DNA of 64,000 nucleotides. Source: Psococerastis gibbosa. Lineage: Eukaryota > Arthropoda > Insecta > Psocodea > Psocidae. Below the pieces are notes generated by a model, which searched no databases, had not been told where the DNA came from, and was given only the letters and a program-made list of their open reading frames with translations. The DNA is taken from the NCBI GenBank assembly GCA_963971405.1, contig OZ020489.1:20920290-20984289 (forward strand). Direction: 5' to 3'. The position numbers and the translations under genes were made by a program. This document shows, piece after piece, positions 35,500 through 48,100 of the stretch. Every line of letters starts with the position of its first letter. The stretch's first letter is position 1.

Positions 35500-35590
35500 T
35501 TTGTGCCTCTTCTATCGAAGATTGGCGACCATCATGGCAATAAAGACCTTGGAGACTGCTGCCCTTGCCGTGGAGAACAATACACAGCTG
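35500..35590 (-). repeat. LINE-like remnant (family H), copy 3
   Basis: Only the GCCTCTTCTATCGAAGATTG..GGAGACTGCTGCC segment remains, just downstream of the TESK poly(A) signal. Confidence 0.55.
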
Positions 35591-38482
35591 TATTTCAGAA
35601 GTTATGAGTATTATATACCTTAGGGAAGCTTAAGGGAATGTGACGTACTAACACTCATGCAACTTTTGTCTGAGTGTGGCAATGATAGGTAAGCCTTGCA
35701 TTCCCCATTGCTCGCTTCGATGGTCATAGCGCATGCAATGAAGTAGCAAAATGTTGTTTCCCAGTGTAAGCGGGTGGCTCTCGCCATAATCCCAATACAG
35801 TCAAAATTAAGATATAAACATGGCCAGAGACCAAAGGTCAAGTGCGCAACTTACTGTGTCTGAATTGTGTTGTCTGCCCTGCTTGTAGAATGGTTCATTT
35901 GTTTACATTTCCTGATACTTTCATTTTTTTAAGTTTGCAACCCTAAAACCTGGAAACATTTCCCCCTTCATTTGGCCGGCATCGGCTATATCATCGGCTT
36001 ATGGTTAGACGTAATCTATTTTATTTTATTATTATCATCAAGGGGTGGGTAAACGGCTGTGGGGCAAGTGCTGCTGTGTCACCTGTGAAACAATACCAAT
36101 TCTTCGAATAACGAATGGGTTGTGAAGATGCAAGGGTGGGCCATACGTCCATTAAATGATTTACAAAGAGTAGTAAGTAATATTAATTCCGCAATATTTT
36201 ATACTCGTAGATGTATTAAAATTATATTAATCGATGAGTTGCGCAAAATGCAGAATCCAGTTTCATAAAATGTTTTTCATTTTATCGTCGTATTCAGATC
36301 ACGGTCACTTGGCTGGTGGCTGACTCCAGATAGGCCTTTCTGGATGCCTGCATTATCCACTCGGCATTGAATGCAAGAAGTCGTGACGTAAAGAGTTTCA
36401 CTAATTCTCCTGCGTTTCACTGTTGTATTTCCCATATTTAGTTATTGATAAACACGTTAAATACTTGCAATACTGGGCTCATTATTTATGAAACTTAAGG
36501 GATAATTAAACAAAATAAGGCATTTTAGTTGATATCCTAATTAATTTTACTCGCGTGTCACGTCTTCTTGTATTTGTATGGAATCCCTTATTGTGTTGTA
36601 GTACGTGAGGTGCACGCGGATTTAGCAGGCGCCATGCAGGAAAAACCATGTGGAACAAGGGTTGTTGTTTTCTACTTGTATCTGCGTTATTGTTGCCTTG
36701 TTCTGCATTTTTTTTCAACCATGTCAATTCATGGGCAGTAACTCATGGTTTTTGGGACTATTTCGTAAAAACCCATGAGTTAGGCCATTATGTCTTTTCC
36801 ATGGTCTTATTTATTACATTTACAAGTATGTGAAGCTACATTTGTCAGTAGTCGCAAATGAATTGAAAGAATGTTTTGTCTTCTGCTAGTCTTCCCATCG
36901 TTGAATTTTGTGTTTGGCTGAAGAGTCAAGTCAGTTTTGTCTTCCGAAGGCAACATTTAGGACAAGATGACAACTCAAATAATGTAGGTAATTGAGAGGC
37001 ATACAATATAGTACCGCACTTTTCTCAGAATATGTCATTTCTTGTGTATTGTCAATTGATATGTCATTGGCTCCAAAAAAACTTGTGAACCAAAATAAGA
37101 CAGTCGGTTATATCACTATAGTTTTCTGGGCCATGTTTTAGTTTTACTATATGGCGTTAACATTTCTTTTTATTATGAAGGCTAACAAGTACGTTCATTA
37201 GGTACCTAGTTTTGTTGGGTTGAAACGAATTATCCCAAAAGAATTTTCCTTATGTGCCTAAAACTAAAACTGAGACTTGAAAGTCTTGATGGAAGTTGTT
37301 AGCAATGCTGCTCCTGAAGGAAAAACTAGCTCACTTTTGTATATTACTTAGAAGGAAAAAGTTGTTTTATATAACATAGCCTAAACGATCTCTATTGCAA
37401 TGTTATAAACAATCAAAATGCTACCTAAAGAACTTTCACTCTATGTAGCCGAGGTGTGGTTCCTATCTCTTTTACTGTTTGTTAAATTTTATTCTGACTT
37501 CTATTTCTTCATTCATTTTATACCTTTTTATTATTTAGTCAGCTACGTTGTTGATGATAGTACTTACAACATTATCAGTTGTGTGTTGCAAACCATTCCA
37601 TCAGCATGTTTATCATTATTATTGGGAGCTTTGAAAATGCAATGCTAATTTGCAGTGTATCAATCATTTGTTTTATACAGCTCCGTCATTGTTTTCTAGT
37701 GTAATTTGATTAGAAAGTTGATTTTAATTTATATTTACTTTTACTCAGTTAACATTTTTAGTTGGCATTATTTTCACAACTATGCTTTCTTAATTTCCTA
37801 CAGTACCTTAACGAGATTGTGTTGAAATAATGATATTTATGGTTGTCTTTCTAGATTTTTTTAATTCATTATAAATAAAGTTCAGTTGACTTGTCAATAT
37901 TTCAATTTGGGCAGCTCTTCTGATTTGGAAATGAACTGATGTTTTTAAAACAGTGTATAATAAAATTGGGTATAACAACTGTATTGGGATTAATATTGTA
38001 TGTAATATATTAATTAAATACACCGTGAGTGTTAGCTGAGTGGCTTTTCTCTAATGCATACTCTTAGGGAAGTAATTTGGGAATTTAGACTTTATTTTTT
38101 GACATGGTGGGTGGCAATTATTAGGTACTAAACTTACACACGGTTCACTCGCCCGGTCATTTTTCATGGCAATTTAACGAAGTTTTTTTACGGTGAAATG
38201 GGTAAGTGACTTTCAGTTTATACATTCGCTTTGGTGACAGGAGCTGAAGGTGATTTCGCCTGGCTGCCAACGCGAACGTTTGGATTAAGTAAATGAGTAC
38301 GGTTTTTTTATTCCTTCCCACGCCTACCAAAACTATGTCACTTACTATTTATATCAAAACGTAGAGGAATATTTTTTCTGAGGTATGTGACCTCTTTCAT
38401 GGCTCTACGATCACTATTTTCAGTGACACTCCTTTGCTAAAATTCACATAGACGGAATGAAGCTTAAAATCGATATAAGCTA
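35591..38482. other. Convergent intergenic gap between TESK and AGL
   Basis: Between the two poly(A) signals. Short frames (for example 37418-37648) are low complexity. No splice-consistent exon or clear repeat was seen except a family L-like fragment near 38340. Confidence 0.45.
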
Positions 38483-38488
38483 TTTATT
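38483..38488 (-). terminator. AGL: Poly(A) signal downstream of the AGL extension
   Basis: Minus strand reads ttAATAAAtag, starting 37 nt after the extension stop and ~550 nt after the canonical AGL stop. No AATAAA occurs between the two stops, so the transcript probably includes the whole extension. Confidence 0.65.
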
Positions 38489-38525
38489 AACAACATGATT
38501 AAAACTTATAACAGGAATTAAAATA

Positions 38526-39041
38526 TCAAACAAAATAAATAATATAGAATGTAAGAATAGCTAAGAGGAAGAAAGCTAAAACGTATCCTATGGTCAATCT
38601 CATTAATTTGTTGTGCTCTGTGATTGTCAATTGTTTTCTTGGTGCATTTGGAAATCGTATTACTGCATTCTGTAACTCTATAGAACTTGGACTTCTGTCT
38701 CTGTTACTTAATTTGCGGATAAGCATTAGAGGTTCTAGTAAAAGAAGACTTTGCTGCTCTCGTGTAAAAGAATCGTCAGTTTCGTTGGCTATGCTTTCAT
38801 AGAGTTCATCAATTCCTAATCGAAAATCAGTGCCACCCGTGTTGTCAATACTATTTTCAGGTTCCTTTGTTACGTCAAAGGAAACTCGTCGCAGATTGGT
38901 GTCAAAATGAAAGGCAGCAAATGTCGGTCGTCTTGAGGACTTGGCGATACCACTCCTTAGGGGTTTCGCGGGGGAAGATGTTACAATGTCCTTGGGGCGT
39001 AAGGGGTGTATCAGATAGAAATGGGGAGGGTACAGCCAGTG
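38526..39041 (-). CDS. In-frame 171-codon open extension after the AGL stop, with C-terminal TM helix
   Basis: I checked every codon: there is no stop in the AGL frame between the TGA at 39042 and the TGA at 38526. The segment reads like protein, with RRPTFAAFHFDTNLRRVSFD, DFRLGIDELYESIANETDD and IELQNAVIRFPNAPRKQL, and ends in a hydrophobic helix (GYVLAFFLLAILTFYIIYF) one residue before the stop. The first in-frame ATG is only at 38726, so the N-terminal two thirds cannot start from its own AUG. Options: readthrough of TGA-C; an alternative phase-0 acceptor (cttacgccccaag|gac, exon 38526-38990) that replaces the normal tail; or the last exon of another minus-strand gene. I recognise no homologue. 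Confidence 0.5.
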   Translation of the reverse strand, partial: HWLYPPHFYLIHPLRPKDIVTSSPAKPLRSGIAKSSRRPTFAAFHFDTNLRRVSFDVTKEPENSIDNTGGTDFRLGIDELYESIANETDDSFTREQQSLLLLEPLMLIRKLSNRDRSPSSIELQNAVIRFPNAPRKQLTITEHNKLMRLTIGYVLAFFLLAILTFYIIYFV

Positions 39042-39110
39042 TCAGTAAGACGATGAGTCGGACGGTAGCTGGTCGAGTGAGGACTCCAAAATCTGGAGGT
39101 CATACATGAC
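39042..39110 (-). CDS. AGL: AGL terminal exon, stop TGA
   Basis: A strong acceptor (T-rich tract then gtag) and phase 0 give [20 protein letters not shown] ending SY and TGA. The preceding exon ends ILE, so the join reads ILE-VMYDL, equivalent to human ILE-TLYDL at the C-terminus, plus a 17-residue tail. The stop context is TAC TGA CAC, and the frame continues open downstream (see the extension entry). Confidence 0.85.
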   Translation of the reverse strand, partial: VMYDLQILESSLDQLPSDSSSY

Positions 39111-42100
39111 CTACAAAAAAATAAGCTACGATAATTATTTTAAGATCAGTATTGGGGCGTTAAGCTCACAGAAAAACTAAAGGGGAGATGCGACATAAAA
39201 ATTAGCATAGATTAAATAATTAATAAATACATTTCTTCTTAGATTACCCCATCATTGCATATAGTCCGGAGGCTTACGGGCAAAAATGGCTCCAACTTGC
39301 ATTTTTTGCGAAGCAAATTCACTTGGAGAGATGATAGACATCATTCTGTACAGACTCAGATGTCAAGCCGCTCCCAAGGCGGGTTTTTCAAGTCGCGCGC
39401 ACACTTTAAGTTAAAAAAAAAACCATCGGCTTTAACAACATCGGCTTCGATGGCAAGGTGGTAGCATGCTAGTAATTGTGCGAGTCTCTACGCGCCATGC
39501 GATCGGAGACGTGTCGTAACTCAGCACAAGTATTAATTTACTCATTGAGGCGACTGAAGAGGTCATCGGATACAGTCATTAAATTGTTTGAATGCTATTT
39601 TTTTTTCTTTAATTAAAGTCGCGCGCACACACCGATATCTTATCGATATTTCTCATCACCTATGGCGCCCATTCCACATACGTACATCGTCAATGAAAAT
39701 TATGAAATTGAAGGACATTTCAATTTTACTCTATGCCATTGTTAAAATTGATCATAGAGTAAAAATCACAAACAATGAAACAAACAATCTAAAATTAAAA
39801 AATGGCGTCATGGGATATGACAAGTACAACTATTTTAATTGATTTCTCTAAAAAGAAAGCATTTCTGTATAAAAATTATAATAAGGTTTAAATAATAAGG
39901 CGACAAAGAAACAAATGCAAACAAATTTCAAAAATTTGGCGCATGCGCTTCAATTGAAAATTGTCAATTTTTGAAAAAACATATGGAATGGTCCCCATCC
40001 ATGAGAAATTGAAATGTCCTTCAATTTCATAATTTTCATTGACGTTGTACGTATGTGGAATGGGCGCCTATGCAATATCGGTCGCTCTTTTTTTTCATGT
40101 AATACTCAATGAAATTCTTAATAATAAGTTTAAACAAAACGTCATTTATATTTATGAGTTTTGTGAATAAAAATAATAACTAACGAAGTCGACGTCGACT
40201 GCTCATTTTTTATGTTTTCGTGAATGAATTGACGCGAAATATACTTTGATAACAAAATATGGGCCAATGTAACTTGGAGTGGCTCCACATCTTAATCTGT
40301 ACAGGATGATGTCGCGTAATTTGTTTTATTAAAAAATGCAAGCTGGACCCCTACAATACACACATACCAAAAGTATAAAGTGCGCTAGCCAGTTCGGCTC
40401 TCACTGGCAGTGTAGAAAGCTTCTCCTATGAGATGATTTTTAAGCAATTTCGGGAAGTTATTAGTATTTCTCGTCGCTCTCAGTTAATTTGTAAGCGTTC
40501 GGAAAAAGTAGTGTAGTGTTGGATACAATCGCTCACACTGGCTGTGTGCGGCACTGGCCTTACAAGGTCCCCCGTTGTACGTGCTATACCAATTTCGATT
40601 ATATTTCTACTACACCTCAGCTCTTAAAATATGTAATATACATCTGTGGATGTAAAGACTTGGGGCTGTCATGATTTTTGAAGCCATCAAGTGGGAGCGA
40701 CATCTGTTATGATGTACTAGTTTTAGCAAACTAAACGAGCTATATTTTCGTTGCACCTCTTGGTCTATTAGGATAGTTAGCTAGTTACTTACCTCAAGAA
40801 TGCATCCCATGCTCCAGGCTTGGGTTCTACAGCTGTCACCGCAGTAAGCTCCGTCTTTATTGGTTAATTCCGGTAATCCCCGCCATGGAGATGTCAGTAA
40901 CTCCTGGTAGTGATGAGATAAATACGATCTAGAAATGTAAAACAAAAATTAATAATTTTTTGGCATATTTACCTGTATGTACTAGCGCATTTGTACTACA
41001 GTACCTACTAAGGCGGGGTTTCCACATACGTCAATGGTCAATGGTAAATATGGTTTTGACGTGGTAGCAGACATTTTTAGTATGTCGTTAATGTTTGCTA
41101 AAACGTCAATACGGTACCACATTTACCATTGACGTATGTGGAAACTCCGCCTAATCAATCTTTATAGTTGATTTCATCAATAACCTTAAGTATAAATTTG
41201 AAAAACTTGCCTAGTTTCCGCAACAGTTTGTTTCAAAAGTTCATCACCTCCAACAATCTTCGCGAAGTGAAGTCGAGCTCTGAGAAAAAACCCAACAGGC
41301 CACACCCATTCCTAAAATTAAAACGTCACATTATTTGAATCAGTCAATATTCCACAGATTTAAATAGCGACACGACAATAGTTTACACGTCTGAAAAGTT
41401 GTGGAGGTCAGAATATCTACCCGCTTGTGGTCAGCATTGGCCGCAGCCTCCCCTAAAGGTGATATAAGCTACCCCCATATCATCAACACCAGTGTTATTT
41501 AGGATATTCAATGTCCATGGTGTAAGTATACATTATTATGATGTTATTATTGGACCGTGAACCGATATGGATAAGTTCATGGTGGGGCCAGCAGAACAGC
41601 TTGTCTTCTATGCCTATTATGGCTGGATAGGCTGCGTTCGTTAGGCTAACGTTTTACATTTTCAGCTAGAGGAGGGCCCGGGTCAAGAATGAGATAGACA
41701 GCTGCTAAGCTGAGCTACACCGTACCACCCCACCTGCCTCACCAACCCGAATGGAAAAACTGGACTTTGCGGGATTCGAACCCACCATCTTACACCATAG
41801 TCCTGCTCTAAACCCTCTAAGTTTGGATATAATGAGGAGGTTACCTATTTAACCTAAGTTAGTTTAATGTCTGTGAAAATTATATACACCATATACAATA
41901 CTGCTATTTATTAAATAAAAACAGACACCAAGAGTCCAAGACTACCATCACAATCATTACTTATTTACTACGAACTACGGAGTACTCCTGGAGGCTGACA
42001 CTAACACTCTGACGTGGACAAGTATCCAAGTAATAACTATTAAGCAATAACTCCTAACTACAAACTGCTACCTCTAAGGCTCTAACGACTAGTCCTCCGA

Positions 42101-45100
42101 CTTCCGACTCGGAAGTTCCGAGTCCTCATCTCTAATAGTCAAATCTAGTATCTACAAGACTAGTGACTACTGCTATCTCACTGATGACTGACTGCTAACT
42201 GCTAAGTATTAATTATCTACGTTAGTCGTTACTACTTGTATTGAAATTAAAGTTTAATTAGTTTAAACAAAGTCCTTCTCAATCTCATTTCATTACTGAT
42301 TAGAGCCATGTTAATGGCTTCCACAAATTGCCATTGGGCAGTGGGCTTGGTATTTCACATGCCCAAGGCGGGGTATTGGTAAAGTTACTACTTAACACTT
42401 GTATTGAAATTAAAGTTTAAGGCTGAGTGTTCAAAATGTTTTGTAAACAAGAAATTATCGTACTTTTAGGACGAAATTAATTAATTGCTCGTCCACAGCC
42501 ACAAAGACATAGGCTAAAAGGGAACAGTTGAAAAAATCTTAAAAAATACGAGCTTTCTGTGAAAGCTATCTATTTCCCTTACAGATTTACAACTGTGCTA
42601 CAAAATGGGTTTAAGGCTATTTATCCAATTTTTTTAAGGTAATAATATTTCAGTTCAGAAAATATATAAACTTCCTGCGCTAACTTGGATTTTTTATGAG
42701 TTTTTATCTGTTCACTTTGATATCTTTGTATCTGTGGAATGAGCAATAAATTATTTTCGTCAAAAAATCAGTAAAATTTCTTGTTTATAAAACATTTTGA
42801 ACACTCAGCCTTGATAGTTTAAACCAGTTGAAACAAAGTAGAGATCGGCGATACGATACGATAATATCGAATATCGAAATTTATACATGTATCGTATCGA
42901 GAGAAAAAAATGGAAATATTTTAAAAAAAAAACAAAAGTTATGTAGACAGGTTTCCAGGTACACCTATACGGGCGGGCCATAACGCTAGGCGGACACGCG
43001 TAGCACCAGCCTGCCATAACGTTATCCGGTAATTTTTAAATTCCAGTTTTCTTCAATATTAATCGCTATTATTGCTTTGTTTTGGGTTCAAGGTGGAAGT
43101 ATGCGGCATACGAAGCCTCCTAGTTAAGTAAAAAGTTTGCAAACCGACTTAATTAATTGATAATTAATATATTAGGTTTACTATAATGGCGTGTTTTCGT
43201 CGGTTCAATGCAATAGAATTGGCACGAAATCACGGCCATCTGATTGGCTTGAAACCGCAGTGAACCATCGGTTGGACTGTATGGACGGGCTCAGCCGAAT
43301 TTTTATTTGGGGCAGGGTGGGGGGGGGGGGGGGGTCGCCGCAATTTAATATGATGACTTTATTGATTTTTTGCGCTACAATTTAAAATAATAATAAATAT
43401 TAAATTAATGTACAAAATTCTATATTTAATTTAAAAGTAGGTAGGCTACAAATATCACTAAAAAGTAAAATAAAGTGTATGATGCTTTTGGAAAATGAAT
43501 GATATTGTTAATAATTATATTATATCGTAGACTATATACGCGGCATTAACGGGGTATCTATTAGCGGCTTACGATATTCAAACCACATTTCTGAAATTTA
43601 TTTTGTGAAAAGTTGTCATGAAATTGTTTTCAAGGGTCAACGAAATACCCAAAGCGGTTTTCTTTTTTGAGTTACAAGCTGCTCCAAATTTGCTGGATTT
43701 CTTTGAGTTTACTGGTTACCCTTGTCAAGTTGCATAACAATTAAATTGACTTGAATATTTTCAATTAGAACTCGTTCTCCCTGATAAAGTGACCTGTCGA
43801 TGATCTCATGCAGTTGTGCATGATGGAGGATATAATTATTTAATTTATGATAATGATATAACATGAATCTTCACATATGGACTGTATACAACACGATTGC
43901 ATAACTAAACATTTGCAGTTCTTAAAATTTTAGCCAATTAATTTCATCCACCAGCAAACAATGTTAAAAAATATTAAATAATAAAATAGGGCATCCATGC
44001 GTTGTTTATCAAATTTATTTTGAAAGCCTGTTGCGTGAACATAATCATTGTTATCAATTTTTGACATCGAAAAAAAACTTTAGATTATAGAAGAAAGTTA
44101 TTAATATAATTATTATGTAAGTATATGTAACTGCAAACAGGGGAGCCAGAGGATATCCCCCAGGGAGGGAGAATTTGAATAAATAGGCGAAAAATAATAG
44201 GTACCGTAAATCTTGATTTTTAAAAGATAACTTCGCCTTTATGTAGGTACATTGGGACTAGGTATCTAGGGTCAAGGGTGAATTATCAAGTCAAATCCAT
44301 TGGGAAAGGCACGAATTTCCGGATCTGGACTATATACAACACAGTTGCATAACTTAGCATTTGCAGATTTTGTACTTTAGCCTATTTATCCACCAGCACT
44401 GTAAAGAAATATTAAATATTAAAATAGGGCATTCATGCGTGATTTATCCTGTTAAATTCGAAAGTCTGATGCGTGAACAGAAAAATATTCGTTGTTGATA
44501 GGATATGCTCCGTAAAGATGGGAGATACCTACAATTGCAGCTACAAGTAAACATTTAAAATACTGGTAGGAAAAACCTTTTTTTTCCGCACCTGCCTCAT
44601 TAAATATTTCCTCAGGGGGGACTCCAGCTAGTGGCGTAGCCAAGGGGGGAGGGTCAGCTGGGTCTGGACCCCCCCCCCCCTAAATGGACACCTGTTTCCA
44701 TGTTAATAAAGTTATCGTCTCATCATTTTTTTGCCGACAAACCATTTCAGGCCTATATTTTAAGAAACTTTCCCCGGGGGAAACCGCCGGGCCCCCCTTC
44801 GGCCTGGGCAAGGGAAATTAAAATCATGCCCCTAATTAGTCCATGAGAACGGCTTTTCTATATTTTTGTAATATTTTAAAAAATCGGGGGTGGGGAAGTG
44901 CCAAATGAAACACTGCCCCCTTCGAAAGCCTATTGTAATTGGGCAAAATTTATGTGTTGATGTTGCATGAACACCAGACCCCCCAAAAAAAATTCCGGCT
45001 ACGCCATTGACTCTAGCCCCCCCCCCCCCTGCCAGTAGTGCTGCCCCAATTCTTTACCACTACTTGACAGAGAAAGGCAATTTCATTTATGCACCTTATT

Positions 45101-48100
45101 GGCGCCCCAGTAATAAAAATCCAAGATCCTGAACTGATCCGCCCCCCCCCCCCCCAATGTTTGCAGCGTACACTATATACAATGGAGCGAGTTTTAAGGA
45201 TTTTAAAATATTATGAAGTTGGTACGTGTACGTACCTGATTTCAGTCTTCTATTTTCTCGCAATTTTTAACGGCAAAATATCGAAACCGATATCGGATAT
45301 ATCGAAATTCGAAAATCGATATTCTAATTTCTAATGCCCGATAAATGATAAATTAACGATATCGATATTTCTGCCAAGTGCCAATACAGCGTTTCCACTT
45401 GCTATATATCACATTTCCCTCAGCGGCAACTCAAAATTTCCCTATTTTTCCTCGCTTGCCCAATTTGCTAATTTTCTTATATATTCTAAATTTCCAAAAT
45501 TTCTGGGGGGGGGGGGGAGTCTGCCTAGCAAATTATATGACTTTTTTATTATTTAAATTTTATTGTTTTTTAATGAGTATGAATTACATTAAACTATTCA
45601 AGTTCAGTAAAACAAAAAAAAAGTAAACTTTTGTTTCTGGAACGCCCAGCGACCTAGTCGTCTCATTCTACTATATATATGCATGACGGCCAAATTGCTG
45701 AACCTGTTTTGAATGGTGGTACCAGACGCGAATTTTGGTATTTTTCTCGGAGGATGCGGGAGAATTTTGCCTAAAATTGGAACCTATACATTCATCTTTC
45801 AAGTAGGGTATAAATGACCAATACACATGTTATACCCTGGAGGCAGGGGGGCCTGGGGGTCTCCCCCGGAGAAAAAAAATTGATAATTAATAGGCCCAAA
45901 TTAGTGAGGTTTTACGCATATTATACATTGGAGGAAAGGGGGTCCGGGGGTCTCCCCGGAGAAAAAATTGATAAATGGTCCCAAATCAGTGAGGTTTTTG
46001 CGCATGTTATACCCTGGAGAAAGGGGGGCCCGGGGATCTCCCCCGGAGGCAAAAAAAATTATAAATAGGCCCAAATTCGTGCGGTTTTACGCATTTGCAA
46101 GCAGTACAGTTGAGATTTTACCGACAAATAAACCTATCACTGCGGGGAGCCCGGGGGTCTCCCCCGGAGAAAAATTCTGAAAAAATAGGTCTGAAGTATT
46201 GGGGTTTTAAGCTTTTTGAGTAATTTTTTTTTTTTTTTTGTGAAAGTACTTGGTCAATATGTTTATTTTTATTTTTATTAATTCTTTCAGGTGGAATAAG
46301 CACACCAAGAATTAATTTCCCTTTCGTTATTGTGGATACTACGCCTTTAGCCTCCATTTGCCACCAGAAATCCTGGGGAGGACCCCCCTATTTACGCCAA
46401 TGATTTTCCCTCGCTCTTTCAACGAGTTTTCCTAAAATTGTTGCAACCTCAATACAGTAGAATCCGTTTATTAAGACTCCGTCTATATTGAATATTGACC
46501 AACCGCCTATTATGACGAATTACGAAGATAGTTTGGTTTTCATTACATATACCTAGGTATATTGTATACTATACGTCTTGTATGACATCCATGTTTGTCA
46601 ATTCCCTTCGATGTCATTAGAACCGGATTCTACTGTATATTTAAAACTCCATTCTAAAACTCCATTCTATCTAGTGTACGCTGCAAATATTTCGGGGGGA
46701 GGACCCAAAACACGTGCCTGTGCCTTTACCTCGTGTAGTTGTGCTGCTACAACTAGTCAAATCATCATATCATAAGCAAAGCACTGATGTACTCCTGTTT
46801 TTAAAATTCCCACCCAGCCATCAGTACTGGCATCAGAATTGAGAATTCATAACATTGGCGCGAAAAATTGAAACGGTTTTTATTCATATTTATCATTTTT
46901 TATGTGTTTTTATTATATATTGTAACATTTTCCATTTTCAGCTAGTTTATTTTAATCATTGACTTTTCCTGTTTTTCACCAGTTTTCCCTCAATATCTCT
47001 CTTATTTCTTCAAATTTCCCTCAAAATTCCCTTTTCCCTCCGATTTCCCTTTAATTCAGTGAACAAACCCGGATTTTCCCTAAAAAGGGAAATTTCCCCC
47101 AAAGTGGAAACGCTGGTGCCAAAACTGCCAATATCGCCGACCTCAATGGGCTCAATCAGTCAATCTCAAATCTCAATATCTCATTTCATTACTGATTAGA
47201 GCCATGTTAATGGCTTCCACAAATTGCCATTGGGCTTGGTATTTCACAAGCCCAAGGCGGGGTATTGGTATAAGTTTTCAACTAGCAATAATCGCACCTC
47301 GGTAAAACCTCACTGGTTACGATATCGCCGCTGCGCAAAGCATGCCTATATTGAAGAAGGAACCAACTACAAATAATGTTGCGCCGGTGACAAACTTTTT
47401 AAAGTAAAAAAAAGACGATCAAATTAATGAAGTGAACACGAAGAATTTGCACGCTGGATGCCAAAAATTTAAATTGTAATAAAATGTCTTTAGCTAGAAA
47501 GTTGTATAGTTTCATTAGGAAAGGAGGACAAGTTTGAAAATTACATATGTTCTTAATAATTCATTATCAGCGTATTCTGTTGAGATTTCAGTGAACTACA
47601 CCACAAGCGTCGACCGTTCATACGGATGGGGTTATGACGTCATGTTATTCTCGAACTCACACTTCCAAACACTGCTGGTCAATTTTACTCACGAACAACT
47701 TTTTTTTAGCAAACGGTAAAGTTTTTTCGTAACTAACCAAAGACATTGAATGCAAAAGAAAACGACCCAATCTCAATCCAATGAAACATATGACAGAGAT
47801 AAATTATGTCTGCAGCTTGACGATGGCCTAGTGCCGAAACCGGTCACTTTCAATATATTTTAGTAATACTTGACAAAGTTATTTTATTTTATTTACTACT
47901 AACATTATAAAATCGGTCAGAGACAAAAAACAACTGAAATTCAAAATTTCCGACCAAAGTATGAATAAACTAGTAAACACTGTGCGACACAGTTATCTTA
48001 TGTTTCTACTGCTTTTAAATATGTTTACAGGTGCGATAAACATTCGCAACAGCACTAGAATGTATAATCAAGGTATACTGTTTTCTACATTTACTTCTAC

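Noticed and set aside
38526-38726. Stand-alone 66-aa tail-anchored protein from ATG 38726
   Set aside because: The frame is open far upstream of this ATG with protein-like sequence, so the ATG is probably internal, though it cannot be excluded.
42840-47140. Calling a defined 4.3-kb transposon from the GATCGGCGATA ends
   Set aside because: The inverted match is only about 13 bp, with no duplication or coding content to support it.
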